Positions 45,394-54,199 of a stretch of 64,000 nt of DNA are shown piece after piece. Position 1 is the first letter of the stretch. Each line of letters starts with the position of its first letter. The notes beneath the pieces were generated by a model. That model saw only the letters and a list, made by a program, of their open reading frames with translations. It searched no databases and was not told the origin of the DNA. The stretch is from JBJYIN01 sp046237015 (GTDB lineage Bacteria; Pseudomonadota; Gammaproteobacteria; Enterobacterales; Enterobacteriaceae). The translations under genes and the position numbers were made by a program. Location of the stretch: positions 186,001 through 250,000 of the forward strand of contig NZ_JBJYIN010000006.1 of the NCBI RefSeq assembly GCF_046237015.1, written 5' to 3'.

Positions 45394-46400
45394 GATGTTT
45401 CTCCAGAATGAAGCGATCCAGAAAGTGCACTGCCCAGATGAGGGGCAAGCCAGTTTGGTATACGTTTCTCCAGCCACATTTCCGGTTTGAGAAGCGTACC
45501 GCTGACAAAACCGACGTGTCCGCCATGATCTGTCAACTGATATTCAATATTAGAAGGTAATAGGGAAATATTGGGGATGACCTCTCGGGTCATGAACGGA
45601 TCGTCTTTGGCATGGATAATCAGTAATGGTTTTTTTACCTGTGATAACAAGGGTAGCGCACTACAGCGGCGATAATAATCTGCCGCGTCATGAAAACCGT
45701 GTGCTCGTGAAGTAATCACATCATCAAATTCGCGTAGCTGTTTAATTTTCTTTAATTGCGCTAATTGGACGGGCAGCGTATCGGGATAGGCGAGCAGTTT
45801 ACGCGTCGCGTTTTGCTTTAACTGACGTAATAAGTAGTGCTGATAAACTCGAGAGAACCCGTGTTCCATCCGTCGGCTACAAGGCTCCAGCATCAGCGGG
45901 GCTGATACGATCACGGCCGCAGATAGCAAACACCGATCGCCCTGTTTTTCCAGCAAACAGGCTAACATGTTGCCACCGAGAGAAATACCGACAGCGGCCG
46001 TTGCGACCTTGCCGTAAGTCGTCTGCAACCAATGTAGAAAATAGCTGGCATCTTCAGTTTCACCAGAATGATAGATGCGTTTCATTCGATTGGGTTTACC
46101 ACTGCATCCGCGAAAATGCATGATAACGGCCAACCAGCCATGCTGTCGGCAGGCGTGTAATAAACCGTGGGCATAAGGGCTATGGAAATTGCCTTCCAAG
46201 CCATGAAACAGTACCACTCGCGGTTTGTTTCGGGCTTGATTTGGGTCTTCGCTCCAGGCCAGATCGACAAAGTCGCCGTCGGGCAGGTCGAGGCATTGCC
46301 AGACCGGCTGTAATTGGGCTTTACGTCTTATCAGTCGCGGCAATAGCGTTTGAACGTGGGGATTACTGGCACCGCTAAGTGGGCGAAAAACATCATACAT
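45390..46400 (-). CDS. yheT: Alpha/beta hydrolase YheT
   Basis: A 336-residue member of the UPF0017/AB-hydrolase group. The nucleophile elbow is GISLGGNML and the catalytic Asp/His are likely those of HAKDDPFM and DHGGHVGFV. The oxyanion region reads LFHGLEGNFHSPYAHGLL. Substrate unknown, perhaps esters. Translationally coupled with yheU. In E. coli it adjoins yheS; here an exporter gene intervenes. Confidence 0.92.
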   Translation of the reverse strand: MYDVFRPLSGASNPHVQTLLPRLIRRKAQLQPVWQCLDLPDGDFVDLAWSEDPNQARNKPRVVLFHGLEGNFHSPYAHGLLHACRQHGWLAVIMHFRGCSGKPNRMKRIYHSGETEDASYFLHWLQTTYGKVATAAVGISLGGNMLACLLEKQGDRCLLSAAVIVSAPLMLEPCSRRMEHGFSRVYQHYLLRQLKQNATRKLLAYPDTLPVQLAQLKKIKQLREFDDVITSRAHGFHDAADYYRRCSALPLLSQVKKPLLIIHAKDDPFMTREVIPNISLLPSNIEYQLTDHGGHVGFVSGTLLKPEMWLEKRIPNWLAPHLGSALSGSLHSGETS

Positions 46401-46548
46401 AATGTAAAGAAAATCTTGTTGTCAGATCTTGTGCGATCAATATCACACTGTTAGCTTCGATACTGCTAGTTAATCGTTATTTTTTGCAAATAACCATCTA
46501 TCAAAAACGGTATGACATCACGGTTGTCGGGCGAGAGGAGCCCATTTC

Positions 46549-47151
46549 ATGGAACTGAGTTTATTTATCTCGATGTTGGGTTTTCTCTGGGTTGCGGCGA
46601 TTACACCTGGGCCAAATAACATGCTGTTAACGACCTCCGGCGCCAATTTTGGCTTTTTCCGTTCTCTGTGGTTAATGCTCGGCATTATGCTGGGAATGCA
46701 AAGCATCTTGTTATTGGTGGCCTTTGGTGTTGGCGGCTTGATCCTACTTTACCCGTCTTTGCATTTTATCCTCAAAGTGCTTGGTAGCGCCTATCTGCTT
46801 TGGCTGGCGTGGAAAATTGCGACGGCGGCTTATGAAAAGCTGGAAACAAATATCGCGCCTCCCAAGCCAGTCCGACTTTATCAGGGATGGTTGTTGCAGT
46901 TTTTGAACCCTAAAGCGTGGCTGATGGCGTTGGGGGCTGTCGCGAGTTTTAGTTTGGCAGGAGAGGAATATTACCATTCTGTCATGGCAATTAGCGTGGG
47001 GATCGTGCTGGTCAACCTGGTCTCTGGCGTGATTTGGCTGGGGTTCGGCACCATGATAGGCCGCCTGTTGCGTAGCAAAAAAGCGTGGATTCTCTTTAAT
47101 GTTTCGATGGGAATATTGACCGCAGCGTGCGTGCTGCTGATTTGGCACTAG
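46549..47151 (+). CDS. LysE/RhtB-family amino acid exporter
   Basis: A 200-residue protein with six predicted helices. It carries the family N-terminal signature (AAITPGPNNMLLTTSGANFGF) and FLNPKAWL near residue 120. Closest named relatives are EamB-like cysteine/O-acetylserine exporters; the actual substrate cannot be set. GAGAGGAG lies upstream of the ATG. It is inserted between yheT and yheS, is on the opposite strand to both, and its 3' end has a strong hairpin. Confidence 0.9.
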   Translation: MELSLFISMLGFLWVAAITPGPNNMLLTTSGANFGFFRSLWLMLGIMLGMQSILLLVAFGVGGLILLYPSLHFILKVLGSAYLLWLAWKIATAAYEKLETNIAPPKPVRLYQGWLLQFLNPKAWLMALGAVASFSLAGEEYYHSVMAISVGIVLVNLVSGVIWLGFGTMIGRLLRSKKAWILFNVSMGILTAACVLLIWH

Positions 47152-47171
47152 CTTATCGTTGAAAAAATATT

Positions 47172-47205
47172 GTTGCGAGCGGATGATTTTTAGTCCGCTC
47201 GCAAC
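47172..47205. terminator. Hairpin between exporter gene and yheS
   Basis: GTTGCGAGCGGA (47172-47183) pairs perfectly with TCCGCTCGCAAC (47194-47205), a 12-bp stem in the gap between two converging genes. It is a likely bidirectional terminator although the T-run is short. Confidence 0.8.
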
Positions 47206-47214
47206 AGGTATCGA

Positions 47215-49125
47215 CTAGGATAATGACTGATTTAATTGTTCCAACTGTTCCTGAGCATCCAGCCACGCCATTTCTGTTGCTTCCAGTTCATTTTTGATTT
47301 TGGTCTGCTGTTGCAGGCAGTCTGTTAACTCGTTTTTACGACGAATATCATAAAGCTCACTGTCTGCCAGACGGGCTTCGATCTCCGCTAATGCTGTGCT
47401 GAGTTTCTCCATCTGCTGCTCGAGTTTAGCGATCTGCTTACGTAGTGGCTGCGTCTGTGTACGTAACTCTGCTTCACGACGTTTTTGCTCTTTACGTGCT
47501 TGAGCGCTGTTAGCGGTACTCTCTTTTGTTACCTCGTCTGCTGCATTATCCTGACGTTGCAGGTCGACTAGCCATTTTTGATAATCTTCCAGATCGCCAT
47601 CAAAGGGCTCTACTTTATGGTCGTGGACCAAATAAAGATCATCGGTCGTAGATCGGATCAGATGTCGATCGTGCGAAACCACCACCAGCGCACCTTCAAA
47701 ATCGATCAACGCTTCGGTCAGCGCCTGGCGCATATCAAGGTCAAGGTGGTTGGTTGGTTCATCCAACAGTAACAGGTTTGGGCGTTGCCACACGATCAGG
47801 GCCAGTACCAGACGGGCTTTTTCTCCGCCAGAAAAGCGTTCAGTTATTTCGGTTACTTTATCACCCTGAAAACCAAAGCCACCGAGGTAATCCCGTAGTT
47901 GCTGTTCGGTTTCCCGTTCTGCCAGGCGGATAAGATGTTGCAGTGGCGATTCATCTGCCCGAAGAAACTCTAACTGATGCTGAGCGAAATACCCCAGTTT
48001 TACGCCTTTGGCCAAACCAATTTCACCGTGCAAAGGGGCAAGTGTGCCAGCCAATAGCTTGATCAGTGTGGATTTACCTGCACCGTTATGCCCCAGCAAG
48101 CCAATGCGTGAACCGGGCACTAAATTCAACTTGATCGATTCAAGGATGAGTTTGTCACCATACCCGGCGCTGACTTTTTCCATCCTTAGAAGGGGGTTAG
48201 GCAGCGATGCTGGCGGTCGAAAGCTGAAACGGAAAGGGTTATCCACATGTGCCGGGGCAATCATTTCCATACGTTCCAGCATTTTTATCCGGCTTTGCGC
48301 TTGTTTGGCTTTGGTTGCCTGTGCCCGGAAACGGTCAATATAGTGTTGTAAATGCGCGACCCTTTCCTGCTGGTGTTCATAGAGCGACTGTTGTTGTGCC
48401 AGTCGGGTCGCGCGCTGGCGTTCAAACGAAGAGTAGTTACCCGTATATTCGTTGAGCGTTTGTTGCTCGATATGCAGGATTTTATTCACGACGGGATCGA
48501 GAAAATCCCGGTCATGTGAAATCAGCACCAGAGTTCCCGGATAACCTTTTAGCCATTTCTCCAGCCAGATCACGGCATCAAGATCCAGGTGGTTGGTTGG
48601 TTCATCCAGTAGTAAAAGGTCGGAGCGACACAATAGCGCCTGCGCCAGGTTGAGGCGCATACGCCAGCCACCTGAGAAGTCACTGACAGGGTGTTGTAGT
48701 TGATCCTGAGAAAATCCAAGGCCGTGTAATAAACTTGACGCCCTTGCTTCGATAGTCCAAGCCTGAATGGCATCTAACTTGCCGTGCAATGTCGCAATGG
48801 CATGTCCATCGTTCTCTTCGTTGGCCGTGTGAAGTTCGGCTTCTAACTGACGAAACTCTCGGTCACCGTCAATAACGTATTCCAGCGCCGGCACATCCAG
48901 CGCGGGCGTTTCCTGATTGACCCATGCCAGCGCCCAGTTTTGAGGGAATGTCGCGCTACCGCCATCGGCGCTGATTTCACCTTTCAGTAACGACAGCAGG
49001 GTAGACTTACCACAACCGTTTTTACCGACTAAACCGACCTTTTGGCCTGGATTAACCGTAGCGGTCGCGTTATCTAATAAAACACGTACACCACGTCGAA
49101 TTTGCAGCGAAGAGAAGACAATCAT
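47215..49125 (-). CDS. yheS: ABC-F ATPase YheS
   Basis: A 636-residue duplicated ATPase without membrane domains. Two cassettes each have Walker A (VGKNGCGKSTLLSLL; LGHNGAGKSTLIKLL), a signature (SGGWRMRLNLAQAL; SGGEKARLVLAL) and Walker B (LLLDEPTNHLD twice), with a charged linker and a C-terminal coiled-coil. ABC-F proteins act on ribosomes; for YheS a role in easing stalled or stressed translation is reported, but the detailed role here is inferred. Confidence 0.96.
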   Translation of the reverse strand: MIVFSSLQIRRGVRVLLDNATATVNPGQKVGLVGKNGCGKSTLLSLLKGEISADGGSATFPQNWALAWVNQETPALDVPALEYVIDGDREFRQLEAELHTANEENDGHAIATLHGKLDAIQAWTIEARASSLLHGLGFSQDQLQHPVSDFSGGWRMRLNLAQALLCRSDLLLLDEPTNHLDLDAVIWLEKWLKGYPGTLVLISHDRDFLDPVVNKILHIEQQTLNEYTGNYSSFERQRATRLAQQQSLYEHQQERVAHLQHYIDRFRAQATKAKQAQSRIKMLERMEMIAPAHVDNPFRFSFRPPASLPNPLLRMEKVSAGYGDKLILESIKLNLVPGSRIGLLGHNGAGKSTLIKLLAGTLAPLHGEIGLAKGVKLGYFAQHQLEFLRADESPLQHLIRLAERETEQQLRDYLGGFGFQGDKVTEITERFSGGEKARLVLALIVWQRPNLLLLDEPTNHLDLDMRQALTEALIDFEGALVVVSHDRHLIRSTTDDLYLVHDHKVEPFDGDLEDYQKWLVDLQRQDNAADEVTKESTANSAQARKEQKRREAELRTQTQPLRKQIAKLEQQMEKLSTALAEIEARLADSELYDIRRKNELTDCLQQQTKIKNELEATEMAWLDAQEQLEQLNQSLS

Positions 49126-49250
49126 AAAGCGCCATATGTTCAGAGTATGTTAAATTATGGACATGATATCAGGGCTGATAGTGCCCTGTTTTTAGTCGTT
49201 GCGCTGCATGGTAACGGAAAATGTTTACTATGACGACGCTTTGGAGGGGA

Positions 49251-49808
49251 ATGATGTCGCAGCCACCTAAGATTTTGCTGCTGTATGCCCATCCGGAATC
49301 ACAAGACTCGGTGGCTAACCGAGTTTTACTGCAACCGGCCCAGCAATTAAATCATGTCACCGTGCACGATCTCTACGCGCACTATCCTGATTTTTTTATT
49401 GATATCCACTATGAGCAGCAGTTGCTGCGCGAACATGACGTCATTGTTTTCCAACATCCGTTCTACACCTATAGCTGTCCGGCGTTATTGAAAGAATGGC
49501 TCGATCGAGTGTTGTCGCGCGGTTTTGCTAATGGAATTGGCGGTACGGCGCTGGAAGGAAAGTATTGGCGATCGGTGATGACCACGGGTGAGCCGGAATA
49601 TGCTTATCAAACAGAGGGAAGCCGTCTCTATTCGATGGATGAATTATTGCGTCCATTCGAGCTAACGGCATCAATGTGCCGTATGCGTTGGATGGCACCG
49701 ATGATTGTTTACTGGGCTCGTCGTTTACAGCCCGATGTTTTGGCCAGCCATGCCCGAGCTTATGGTGAATGGCTGGCGTCTCCGTTCGATAAAAAAGAGG
49801 AACGCTGA
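49251..49808 (+). CDS. kefG: KefG ancillary protein of the KefB potassium efflux system
   Basis: A 185-residue flavodoxin-fold quinone oxidoreductase-like protein (FQHPFYTYSCPALLKEWLD, GKYWRSVMTTGEPE). KefG is needed for full KefB activity. The ATG at 49251 (MMSQPPKILLLYAHPE) follows GGAGGGG and matches E. coli; the longer frame is not supported. It ends two bases before kefB. Confidence 0.96.
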   Translation: MMSQPPKILLLYAHPESQDSVANRVLLQPAQQLNHVTVHDLYAHYPDFFIDIHYEQQLLREHDVIVFQHPFYTYSCPALLKEWLDRVLSRGFANGIGGTALEGKYWRSVMTTGEPEYAYQTEGSRLYSMDELLRPFELTASMCRMRWMAPMIVYWARRLQPDVLASHARAYGEWLASPFDKKEER

Positions 49809-49810
49809 TT

Positions 49811-51622
49811 ATGGAGAGTTCTGCGCTACTGACCGCCAGCGTACTATTTTTATTTGTGGCGGTGGTAGCCGTACCGATCGCTGTTCGATTAGGGATTGGT
49901 GCCGTATTAGGTTATTTGATTGCAGGAATTGCTATCGGCCCTTGGGGATTAGGTTTTATCCGGGACGTTGAAGCAATTCTGCATTTTTCTGAGTTGGGTG
50001 TGGTTTTCCTGATGTTTATCATTGGGTTGGAGCTTAACCCTGGGAAGCTATGGACGTTGCGCCGTTCTATTTTTGGCATCGGTGCCGCTCAGGTTGGTTT
50101 GAGTTCACTGTTCTTAGGTGGCGCTTTATTTCTGACGGATTTTTCATGGCAAGCGGCATTAATTGGCGGCGTGGGGTTGGCGATGTCGTCAACAGCGATG
50201 GCGTTGCAATTGATGCGTGAAAAAGGCATGAACCGCAGTGAATCGGGTCAGTTGGGCTTTTCCGTCTTATTATTTCAGGACTTGGCGGTTATCCCAGCAC
50301 TGGCGTTAATCCCTATTTTGGCTGGTGTACAAGGGGATTTTGGCGACTGGGAGCGCATCGGGCTAAAGGTTGCTGCATTTCTGGGTATGTTAATCGGTGG
50401 ACGCTATCTGGTTCGTCCTTTGTTCCGTTTTATCGCCGCATCGGGTGTGCGTGAAGTCTTTACTGCGGCGGCATTATTACTGGTGCTGGGTTCGGCGCTA
50501 TTTATGGAAGCATTAGGTTTTTCCATGGCGCTAGGCACCTTTATCGCGGGAATTCTGCTGGCGGAAAGTGAGTACCGTCATGAACTGGAGATCGCGATTG
50601 AGCCGTTCAAAGGGTTGCTGCTGGGACTCTTTTTCATTTCTGTCGGGATGGCGTTGAATCTCGGTATTCTTTACACCCACATTGTAAAAATCATGGTTGC
50701 CGTGCTGGTGTTGGTTGCGGTCAAAGGCGCTGTTTTATACTTTTTGGCACGACTTAACAGAATGCGGCGTTCCGAACGCTTACAGTTTGCCGGGGTGTTG
50801 AGTCAGGGTGGCGAGTTTGCGTTTGTTCTGTTTTCTGCCGCCTCTGTATTCAACGTACTGAAAGGCGAGCAGTTGCCGTTACTGTTGGTCACCGTCACGC
50901 TATCGATGATGACGACGCCACTGCTGATGCAGATAATCGATCGTATTCTTGAACGCCGCTATAACGTGCAGGATGCGCCGGATGAAAAGCCTTATGTCGC
51001 AGATGATGAACCCCAGGTCATCGTTGTGGGGTTTGGGCGTTTTGGGCAAGTTATTGGCCGTTTGCTGATGGCAAACAAAATGCGAATTACGGTACTGGAA
51101 CGCGATATCAGCGCCGTGAGCCTAATGAGAAGCTATGGTTATAAGGTGTACTATGGCGATGCGACAGAGTTAGAACTGCTGCGTGCCGCTGGTGCGGCAC
51201 AGGCGCAGTCGATCGTTATTACCTGTAATACGCCAGAAGATACCATGGAGATTGTCCATCTGTGCCAGCAGCATTTTCCTCATTTGGAGATTCTGGCACG
51301 GGCGCGTGGGCGCGTTGAAGCGCATGAATTACTCCAGGCGGGCGTAAGACATTTTTCACGCGAAACGTTTTCCAGTGCGTTGGAATTGGGGCGTAAGGCA
51401 TTGATGTCTTTGGGCATGCATCCTCATCAGGCATTTCGCGCTCAGCAGCATTTTCGACGTTTGGATATGCGCATGCTGCGTGAATTAATGCCGCAACTGA
51501 CGGGCGATGTGGCGCAGATCTCCCGTGTGAAAGAAGCACGTCGCGAGCTGGAAGATATTTTTCAACGGGAAATGCAGCGTGAACGACGTCGGCCCAGCGT
51601 TTGGGATGAGGATGACGAGTAG
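49811..51622 (+). CDS. kefB: Glutathione-regulated potassium efflux protein KefB
   Basis: A 603-residue antiporter. The N-terminal part has 12 helices of the CPA2 type (about residues 1-385), the C-terminal part is an RCK_N domain with the Rossmann VIVVGFGRFGQVIGRLL, followed by a charged tail. KefB is held shut by glutathione and opened by electrophile adducts, acidifying the cytoplasm for protection. Coupled to kefG as in E. coli; yheV follows. Confidence 0.98.
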   Translation: MESSALLTASVLFLFVAVVAVPIAVRLGIGAVLGYLIAGIAIGPWGLGFIRDVEAILHFSELGVVFLMFIIGLELNPGKLWTLRRSIFGIGAAQVGLSSLFLGGALFLTDFSWQAALIGGVGLAMSSTAMALQLMREKGMNRSESGQLGFSVLLFQDLAVIPALALIPILAGVQGDFGDWERIGLKVAAFLGMLIGGRYLVRPLFRFIAASGVREVFTAAALLLVLGSALFMEALGFSMALGTFIAGILLAESEYRHELEIAIEPFKGLLLGLFFISVGMALNLGILYTHIVKIMVAVLVLVAVKGAVLYFLARLNRMRRSERLQFAGVLSQGGEFAFVLFSAASVFNVLKGEQLPLLLVTVTLSMMTTPLLMQIIDRILERRYNVQDAPDEKPYVADDEPQVIVVGFGRFGQVIGRLLMANKMRITVLERDISAVSLMRSYGYKVYYGDATELELLRAAGAAQAQSIVITCNTPEDTMEIVHLCQQHFPHLEILARARGRVEAHELLQAGVRHFSRETFSSALELGRKALMSLGMHPHQAFRAQQHFRRLDMRMLRELMPQLTGDVAQISRVKEARRELEDIFQREMQRERRRPSVWDEDDE

Positions 51623-51654
51623 ACGAATAATCATGGGGACAGATCGAGACAGTT

Positions 51655-51849
51655 ATGCGTAAACGATTTATTGCAGGAGCAGTTTGCCCCAAATGTCAGG
51701 CTCAGGATACGCTGGCGGTTGGGCGTGAAGGTGAAACGGAAGTGGTAACTTGCGTAAAATGCGGCTATCACCAACGTCAGTCGGAAACGGCTTCGGCCTC
51801 ATCGGAGCGGCCAGCACAGGAAATTATCGGCATTTTTCATCCTGACTGA
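51655..51849 (+). CDS. yheV: Small zinc-ribbon protein YheV
   Basis: A 64-residue protein with two CxxC pairs (AVCPKCQAQD and VTCVKCGYHQ), a zinc ribbon as in E. coli YheV (66 residues). Function unknown. It lies 32 bases after kefB, as in E. coli, probably in the same transcript. Confidence 0.93.
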   Translation: MRKRFIAGAVCPKCQAQDTLAVGREGETEVVTCVKCGYHQRQSETASASSERPAQEIIGIFHPD

Positions 51850-52041
51850 TTTTCAAGACGCTGTTTTATGCTGGCTTGATGCAAGAGGCGCTAAAACAAC
51901 GCCTCTCTGGAATAAGTTTGCCGAAGATGGGGACGATGCTCATCATGAAAAGTGCCTGACGTTTTTTGATTCCAGACGGTACATAGGGACATTTTTCAGC
52001 TACAATTTGCGCCAGTTTGATTTCCAACGCTAGGAGATATC

Positions 52042-52620
52042 ATGAAAGTAGCAAAAGATCTGGTGGTCAGTCTGGCCTATCAGGTACGTACAGAAGACGG
52101 TGTGTTGGTTGATGAGTCTCCGGTGAGCGCGCCGTTGGACTATCTGCATGGTCATGGCTCGCTGATTTCCGGTCTGGAAAATGCGCTGGAAGGCCGTGCC
52201 GCAGGCGAACGCTTCGATGTGAAAATAGAGTCTAACGATGCCTACGGCAACTATGATGAAAATCTGGTTCAACGTGTACCGAAAGATGTTTTCATGGGCG
52301 TTGACGAGCTCCAGGTTGGCATGCGTTTTCTGGCTGAAACGGACCAGGGTCCAGTACCAGTTGAAATTACAGAAGTGGAAGACGATCACGTTGTTGTTGA
52401 TGGCAACCATATGCTGGCAGGTCAGAACCTGAGCTTCAATGTTGAAGTGATCGCGATCCGTGAAGCGACCGAAGAAGAACTGGCTCACGGTCATGTTCAT
52501 GGTGAGCACGATCATGAACATGGCGATGGTTGCTGTGGCGGCCATGGTCACGATCATGAGCACGGACACGAACACGGTAAAGGTGGTTGCGGCGGTCATG
52601 GTGGCTGTGGCTGCCATTGA
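52042..52620 (+). CDS. slyD: FKBP-type peptidyl-prolyl isomerase SlyD, nickel chaperone
   Basis: A 192-residue protein. The N-terminal FKBP domain contains the inserted chaperone flap (about residues 70-125). The C-terminus is a His/Cys/Gly-rich metal-binding tail (about 150-192, repeated HxH and CGGH units), which supplies nickel to hydrogenase in E. coli. AGGAG precedes the ATG. It ends in a strong terminator and converges with slyX. Confidence 0.98.
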   Translation: MKVAKDLVVSLAYQVRTEDGVLVDESPVSAPLDYLHGHGSLISGLENALEGRAAGERFDVKIESNDAYGNYDENLVQRVPKDVFMGVDELQVGMRFLAETDQGPVPVEITEVEDDHVVVDGNHMLAGQNLSFNVEVIAIREATEEELAHGHVHGEHDHEHGDGCCGGHGHDHEHGHEHGKGGCGGHGGCGCH

Positions 52621-52642
52621 TTAACCGTCACTGGTAAAAGAA

Positions 52643-52678
52643 AACCTCAGTCTGATATTTGTCACCTGAGGTTTTTTT
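52643..52678 (+). terminator. Rho-independent terminator of slyD
   Basis: AACCTCAG (52643-52650) pairs with CTGAGGTT (52665-52672), followed by a T-run. It lies 22 bases after the slyD stop codon. Confidence 0.92.
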
Positions 52679-52711
52679 GTGTCTGATTTTCGTAGGACGA
52701 GGCTGTTCGTT

Positions 52712-52930
52712 TTAGTAATGTGGCGGTGGTGTTTCTTCCGATTGTGGCGCGACAAGTGATGTCTGCTGAGTTCGCAATCGTTCCGTTAATAGGCGCATTT
52801 GTTCGCGTAAGCGGCTAATCTCGCGCTCATGTTGAATGACCGTTTGGTTTAGCTCTTCTATCGTTAATTCCTGAAAGGCTTGGCGGCTCTCCAACTGTTC
52901 GAGCCGTTCTTCGAGTGATGATGGTGACAT
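52712..52930 (-). CDS. slyX: SlyX family protein
   Basis: A 72-residue protein, almost entirely a coiled coil (LEERLEQLESRQAFQELTIEELNQ), with a Pro-rich end (ETPPPHY). It matches E. coli SlyX in size, composition and place between slyD and fkpA. Function unknown. Confidence 0.94.
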   Translation of the reverse strand: MSPSSLEERLEQLESRQAFQELTIEELNQTVIQHEREISRLREQMRLLTERLRTQQTSLVAPQSEETPPPHY

Positions 52931-53310
52931 CGATATTCCCCTTACTTCTTGTTACCCGCGAGTGTGTCAGAAAGCGGAAACTTCTGGTAGTAAAAATGGT
53001 CGGAATAAAACGTAATAGGCGACGTTCGTGGGAACGCGACCTAAAGATAAGCGCTTTTTCATTTGGTGATTCGCTTTTGGGATCTGGATAGTTTCAGCGA
53101 CTTAAACATTGTTGCAGGCATTTTTACATTGGGCCACTCAGTCCGTTTTTTCCTAAATGTTGCTGTGTGCAACTAAAAATGATTTATGGCGTTTTTTATC
53201 AAAAGTTTGTTGTGAGCGTCGTTGTGTTGTCTTCGCTCGCACAGTTATAGTAGTCACGAACTTATTTTAATGATGGCTGGAGCGCGTTGTTCCAGATGCT
53301 GGAGAGATGG
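52931..53310. other. Divergent slyX/fkpA intergenic region
   Basis: About 380 bases without a gene. On the plus strand a sigma-E-like pair occurs: GGAAACTT (52976-52983) and TCGGA (53000-53004) with a 16-base spacer, about 300 bases before fkpA. This distance is long and the match is partial. No other clear motif was found; GGAGAG immediately precedes the fkpA ATG. Confidence 0.35.
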
Positions 53311-54126
53311 ATGAAATCACTGTTTAAAGTAACACTGTTAGCGACGACGATGGCCCTGACTTTGAACGCAGGCCAGGTTCTGGCAGCAGAGAAAGCGCAG
53401 GCGTCTGATAGTACCGCGACAGCCAAATTCAAGAATGATGAACAAGCCGTTGCTTATGCTCTAGGCGCATCCTTAGGGCGTTACATGGATAACTCTCTGA
53501 AAGAGCAGGAAAAAATCGGCATCAAGCTGGACAAGGAACAATTGATCGCGGGTGTTCTGGATGCGTTTGCTGATAAGAGTAAGCTGGACGATGAAGAGAT
53601 CGAGAAAACGCTGCAAGGCTTTGAAGGAAAAGTAAAAGCAGCGGCTGAAGCCAAAGTGAAGCAGGATGCGAAGGATAACGAAGATAAAGGTACCAAGTAT
53701 CGCGATACTTTCGCCAAAGAAAAAGGCGTGAAGAAAACGGCGTCTGGCCTGTTGTATCAAGTTGAGAAAGAAGGTAGCGGTAACGCGCCGAAAGACAGCG
53801 ATACCGTGGTCGTCAACTATAAAGGCACGTTGGTAGACGGTAGCGAGTTTGATAGTTCTTACAAACGTAGTGAACCGCTTTCTTTCCGTCTGGACGGTGT
53901 GATCCCAGGTTGGACTGAAGGTTTGAAACACGTGAAGAAAGGCGGCAAAATCAAACTGGTTATCCCACCGGCGTTAGCATACGGTGAAACAGGGGTTCCG
54001 GGAATTCCTGCCAACTCCACGCTGGTGTTTGACGTTGAACTGCTGGATATTAAGTCTGAAGCCGATGTTAAAGCGGCTGATGATGCAAAAGCGGAAAAAC
54101 CAGCCGCAGAGAAAAACGCTCAGTAA
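53311..54126 (+). CDS. fkpA: Periplasmic FKBP-type peptidyl-prolyl isomerase FkpA
   Basis: A 271-residue protein. The signal peptide runs to about residue 25 (GQVLAAEKA), then a helical dimerisation domain (about 30-115), then the FKBP domain (VVNYKGTLVDGSEFDSSY, SFRLDGVIPGWTEGL, AYGETGVPGIPANSTLVFDVEL). It is a general chaperone-foldase of outer-membrane and periplasmic proteins. The start at 53311 (MKSLFKVTLLATTMA) equals the E. coli start and follows GGAGAG. The sequence ends with an Ala/Lys-rich tail. Terminator downstream. Confidence 0.98.
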   Translation: MKSLFKVTLLATTMALTLNAGQVLAAEKAQASDSTATAKFKNDEQAVAYALGASLGRYMDNSLKEQEKIGIKLDKEQLIAGVLDAFADKSKLDDEEIEKTLQGFEGKVKAAAEAKVKQDAKDNEDKGTKYRDTFAKEKGVKKTASGLLYQVEKEGSGNAPKDSDTVVVNYKGTLVDGSEFDSSYKRSEPLSFRLDGVIPGWTEGLKHVKKGGKIKLVIPPALAYGETGVPGIPANSTLVFDVELLDIKSEADVKAADDAKAEKPAAEKNAQ

Positions 54127-54149
54127 TGACGAATACCGAATGATGCATG

Positions 54150-54176
54150 AACCGCAGGTTATCCCTGCGGTTTTTT
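54150..54176 (+). terminator. Rho-independent terminator of fkpA
   Basis: AACCGCAGG (54150-54158) pairs with CCTGCGGTT (54164-54172), followed by T residues. It lies 24 bases after the stop codon. Confidence 0.92.
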
Positions 54177-54199
54177 GTGTCAGGGAACCAGACTCTCGT

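Noticed and set aside
48239..48247. Perfect DnaA box TTATCCACA
   Set aside because: It lies alone inside the yheS coding region, with no cluster, AT-rich unwinding region or dnaA/gidA neighbours, so there is no case for an origin.
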